A stretch of 64,000 bases of DNA, from positions 387,325 to 451,324 of the forward strand of contig NZ_LWAH01000016.1 in NCBI RefSeq assembly GCF_001632285.1. The letters run 5' to 3'. Under the pieces are notes generated by a model. That model worked only from the letters and a program-made list of their open reading frames with translations, did no database searches and was not told where the DNA came from. Below, in pieces: positions 61,108 through 64,000 of the stretch (position 1 is its first letter; each line of letters begins with the position of its first letter). The position numbers and the translations under genes were made by a program. Source of the stretch: Moraxella catarrhalis (GTDB taxonomy: Bacteria > Pseudomonadota > Gammaproteobacteria > Pseudomonadales > Moraxellaceae).

Positions 61108-61989
61108 TTAAGATGCCAACAAGGATTTTTTACGCAAAAAATCTTGTGCCACTTTTCTTTCATTGTGACCTTGATTTTCTACCAAGTCATTTAATTGTGC
61201 CATCTCCTGTTCTGAAATTAGCCCGTCCATTTTCATGAGTGCAGACTCAAGTTTTGGGTACTTTTGTAGTGCTTCTTGTCTGACGACCGTGCCTGCATGA
61301 TAATGGGTATAAAATGCCTTATCATCTGTCAGCACTTTCAGATTTGGGTTGGCGAGAGCGCCATCGGTGGTTGAGATACTGACGACATCAATTTGACTGT
61401 TATTAAGTGCTTGGTATTTTAGACCGATATCTAAATCTTTGGTATTCTTAAAATGATAACCGTAAGTATCGCTTAACGCTTGGTAGCCATCATCACGCTC
61501 AAAAAAATCATACTCAGCACCAAAAGTAAGATTTGGGCTAACGGGTGCAAGCTGACTAAAAGTGGCAATTTGATTGGCATCGGCATAGTCAGAACGCACC
61601 GCCAAGCCGAAGGTATTATCAAAGCCATACATACCCACCCAGCGAAAGTTATATTGATCTTGATAGCTTTTTTTAAGATTTTCTAAAAGCACGGCTTGAT
61701 CGAAGATTGGCTCATTTTTTAGGACATACAGCCATGCCGTACCTGTGTATTCTGGATACAAATCAAACTCACCTTTAAGCATGGCAGGATGGATATTTGC
61801 TGTACCCCCACCGATACCTTTAGTAATTTCAACGGTTGTGCCAGTTTCTTGCTCGATGAGTATGGCAAGCATTTCAGCGATGATGAATTGTTCGGTCATG
61901 GGCTTGGTGGCAATGCGAATTTTATCATCTTGACTTTGGCAGGCGACCAATAGAACGCTCATAAGTAGCAGAACAGATTTTTTAAGCAT
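61108..61989 (-). CDS. Betaine/choline-type ABC transporter substrate-binding lipoprotein (OpuAC/OsmF family)
   Basis: The start at 61989 is chosen because GGAG lies upstream and the protein then begins with a lipoprotein signal (KKSVLLLMSVLLVACQSQ, lipobox LVAC). The mature part has the ProX/OpuCC pattern: IRIATKPMTEQFIIAEML, GGGTANIHPAMLKGEFDLYPEYTGTAW and VVSISTTDGAL. It binds compatible solutes such as betaine, choline or carnitine; ligand choice is not readable. Its start overlaps the permease stop (ATG within CATGCTTAA). Confidence 0.85.
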   Translation of the reverse strand: MLKKSVLLLMSVLLVACQSQDDKIRIATKPMTEQFIIAEMLAILIEQETGTTVEITKGIGGGTANIHPAMLKGEFDLYPEYTGTAWLYVLKNEPIFDQAVLLENLKKSYQDQYNFRWVGMYGFDNTFGLAVRSDYADANQIATFSQLAPVSPNLTFGAEYDFFERDDGYQALSDTYGYHFKNTKDLDIGLKYQALNNSQIDVVSISTTDGALANPNLKVLTDDKAFYTHYHAGTVVRQEALQKYPKLESALMKMDGLISEQEMAQLNDLVENQGHNERKVAQDFLRKKSLLAS

Positions 61990-62629
61990 GAGATTTTCTC
62001 CATTTGATTGATTTTTCAAAATACGCCAGAACAAAGTCAGCCAAAAACGCAATAAGCATGATCAAAATACTACCGACTGCGGTCATGGCGGTGCTATTGG
62101 TGGTGATACCACGATATACCGCCACACCAAGCCCACCTGCACCAATAAAAGATGCAACCCCCGCCAGTGCAATGGTCATCACCAGCATCGTACGAATGGC
62201 TGATAAAATAATCGGTAATGCCAAAGGCAGCTTAATGCGGCGTAAAATCTGCCAGCGTGTCATGCCAAAGGACTCGGCAGCTTCTATCAATCCCGTATCA
62301 ATCTGCAAAAACCCTGTGCGTGTGCCATTAATCATCGGTAACAGTGCATAAATTACCAGTGCAATGATTGCTGAGGCATTACCAATACCACTCACCAAAA
62401 TCAATAAGCCAAATAAAGAAATGCTTGGGATGGTATAAATGATATTACTTGCTTGAATGACAAACGGTGCAAACTTCTGATGTTCGGTGATTAGCACACC
62501 AAGCCCAACACCAATCACGATCGCACAGCTTGCCGCAATACCGCAAATCATCAAATGCTCAACAAACAGTCGCATGAAAAACTCAGAGCGAGTGGTCAGC
62601 AGCTGCAGCATCTCTTGAATGATCATCAC
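61982..62629 (-). CDS. Betaine/choline-type ABC transporter permease
   Basis: This 215-aa inner-membrane permease has about five helices. The cytoplasmic coupling loop EAAESFGMTRWQILRRIKLPLALP is typical of OpuB/OpuC/YehW permeases. It overlaps the substrate-binding lipoprotein gene by 8 nt. No ATP-binding protein or second permease lies upstream; the next 527 bp are non-coding. The transporter must use an ATPase from elsewhere or be incomplete. Confidence 0.85.
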   Translation of the reverse strand: MMIIQEMLQLLTTRSEFFMRLFVEHLMICGIAASCAIVIGVGLGVLITEHQKFAPFVIQASNIIYTIPSISLFGLLILVSGIGNASAIIALVIYALLPMINGTRTGFLQIDTGLIEAAESFGMTRWQILRRIKLPLALPIILSAIRTMLVMTIALAGVASFIGAGGLGVAVYRGITTNSTAMTAVGSILIMLIAFLADFVLAYFEKSIKWRKSHA

Positions 62630-63156
62630 GCCATATCCTTCGATTTTTTTATAAATTTATTTAAGTGAGTATAAATAATTAATCTGTCATTTTATACGAC
62701 CAAGACACATATTACAATGTTCAGCGTTATAAATATTGTAAAAGTGGGTAACGGATTATCAAGGTGAGTGCCGATAAGCGACTAACATGCCTGCCATTGA
62801 TCACAGTTATCGGATAAAATCTTGATATTTGCGACCAATGATTATCTTTAATTTAGACCGCCCATCTTAAATGCTAACCGTCGTTAGTAATTATGTAAAG
62901 ATACTAGACGCTTGCCTCGTAAAGGGGTATGATAATCATAATTTTATGGGTGAGATGCTCTTACCCGATACCACGGAATGACTAATTTATTAAATTTTAT
63001 TTATAATAATATATTAATAAATTTATATAAAAATATCAATGTCAATAGGTAAAAAGGAGGTTTACTGTAATTAAAATTAACAACCTAAAACAACACAAAT
63101 CATCACACAATTTGCAATAAATCATATAGACAACATCTTATAGATAATAAGGGTAA
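62630..63156. other. Intergenic region with nested hairpins
   Basis: No gene is seen. It contains a hairpin CTAAC-CGTC-GTTAG (62874-62887) and a nested structure: outer GGTAT/ATACC (62926-62930 and 62968-62972) around an 8-bp stem with 3-nt loop (62948-62966). An AGGAGG near 63057 has no good start codon after it. A small RNA or leader is possible. Confidence 0.45.
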
Positions 63157-63837
63157 ATGATGAAAATTTTAATGGTATTAACCTCACACGAAAATCTTGG
63201 AGACACTGGTAAAAAAACGGGTTTTTGGTTAGAGGAATTTGCTTCACCATATTATGCGTTTAAAGATGCTGGTGCTGATATTACCTTAGCGTCCCCTGCT
63301 GGCGGTCAACCACCGCTTGACCCAAAAAGTGATGAGCCAGACGCTCAGACCGAATTTACTGAACGATTTAAGCAAGATGCCGCCGCCAAAGAACAGTTGG
63401 CAACCACTCATAAACTGGCTGATATTAAGGCTGCCGATTATGACGCAGTATTCTATCCAGGCGGTCATGGTCCAATGTGGGATTTGGCAGTTGATGAGCA
63501 ATCCATCTCATTGATTCAAGATTTTGTGAAGACCGATAAGCCAGTGGCTTTTGTTTGTCATGCACCCGCCGCACTCAAAAATTTGAAAATTGATGGCGAA
63601 TATTTTGTTAAAGATAAAAAAGTGACTGGCTTTAGCAATTCTGAAGAACAAGCCGTCGGTCTGTTAGATGTCGTTCCGTTCTTGTTAGAAGATGTGCTAA
63701 AAGAAAATGGGGGCAAATATGAAAAAGTTGCTGATTGGCAATCGTATGTGGGAGAAGATGGCCTGTTAATCACGGGTCAAAACCCTGCTTCATCTGAAGA
63801 TACTGCCAAGCGGTTAATCCAAAAACTACAGGCTTAA
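63157..63837 (+). CDS. DJ-1/PfpI (Hsp31/glyoxalase III-like) protein
   Basis: This 226-aa type 1 glutamine amidotransferase-like protein has the nucleophile-elbow Cys in PVAFVCHAPAAL and an upstream acidic/His segment (YDAVFYPGGHGPMWDLA). The family includes Hsp31-type chaperones and cofactor-free methylglyoxal hydratases (GLO III). The GGHGPMWDL segment fits the latter group. The upstream region with structured elements may regulate it. It is a single gene. Confidence 0.83.
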   Translation: MMKILMVLTSHENLGDTGKKTGFWLEEFASPYYAFKDAGADITLASPAGGQPPLDPKSDEPDAQTEFTERFKQDAAAKEQLATTHKLADIKAADYDAVFYPGGHGPMWDLAVDEQSISLIQDFVKTDKPVAFVCHAPAALKNLKIDGEYFVKDKKVTGFSNSEEQAVGLLDVVPFLLEDVLKENGGKYEKVADWQSYVGEDGLLITGQNPASSEDTAKRLIQKLQA

Positions 63838-64000
63838 TCAACCACCGCTGACCATGTCCACGATGATTGCTCTGATGGGATGGTCAGCCCAGTTAGTTGA
63901 CTGCTTTGGCTATGTCGTTGGCATATTCAGTCATATCAGATTGGGTATATTATTTATAGGGTATATTTATTTATAATAATTATTAGGCATTGTTAAATTA
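63838..64000. other. Right edge, no gene recognised
   Basis: AT-rich sequence follows the DJ-1-type gene stop. No terminator or open frame can be supported before the window ends. Confidence 0.5.

Noticed and set aside
62900..62985. TPP or other known riboswitch
   Set aside because: The hairpins lack the conserved TPP core and no other known class was recognised; left as an unknown structured region.

Overview
The window looks like a chromosomal segment of a Moraxella-type gammaproteobacterium (Moraxellaceae). This rests on the hisZ-purA and nadBA/nadQ/nadC neighbourhoods, the Fur-controlled haem oxygenase and TonB/ExbB/ExbD loci, the style of the proteins and a moderately AT-rich composition. 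The species is not resolved from sequence alone.

Host left arm (1-25.8 kb): partial rsmG; a second Lon-type protease; nth; haem oxygenase behind a Fur box; a fumarylacetoacetate-hydrolase/VOC pair; hisZ-purA; corA; a CPA2 K+/H+ antiporter; an NhaC/YuiF-type carrier; lon; yciB; tonB-exbB-exbD behind a second Fur box; nadB-nadA divergent from nadQ across two identical palindromic operators, then nadC. Host right arm (56-64 kb): prfA, a divergent NRAMP-fold transporter, succinate-semialdehyde dehydrogenase beside a broken IclR regulator, a two-gene betaine/choline-type ABC fragment without its ATPase, and a DJ-1/PfpI protein.

Between them (25,810-56,151) lies an integrated, internally deleted prophage of about 30.1 kb. 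It sits at the 3' end of prfA and is bounded by a perfect 243-bp direct repeat. It encodes a tyrosine integrase. Its largest gene (14.5 kb, 4,833 aa) carries the full motif set of a T7/N4-type single-subunit RNA polymerase (motif A D2583-G, motif B R2681-x3-K2685-x7-Y2693-G, motif C H3004-D3005). It is read as an N4-like virion RNA polymerase that also holds a GDSL-like hydrolase, a tail-lysozyme domain, an HExxH peptidase and a PBECR-like nuclease domain. Downstream late genes (888, 194 and 651 aa) and oppositely oriented replication genes (primase fragment, RecA/Sak4-like ATPase, ssDNA-binding candidate, RuvC-like resolvase, NrdB) fit an N4-like (Schitoviridae) plan permuted at the middle/late boundary. 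N4-like phages are generally regarded as strictly lytic, so a lysogenic relative is the main point of interest.

The prophage is defective. At about 48.6 kb two divergent genes, both lacking their 5' ends, meet head to head with no promoter between them. Capsid, portal, terminase, DNA polymerase, helicase and the N4-type early RNA polymerase genes are absent. A plus-strand cassette (40.9-42.7 kb) with its own sigma-70 promoter and terminator interrupts the late genes. It encodes an ImmA/IrrE metallopeptidase and small membrane proteins and looks like a lysogenic 'moron' module.
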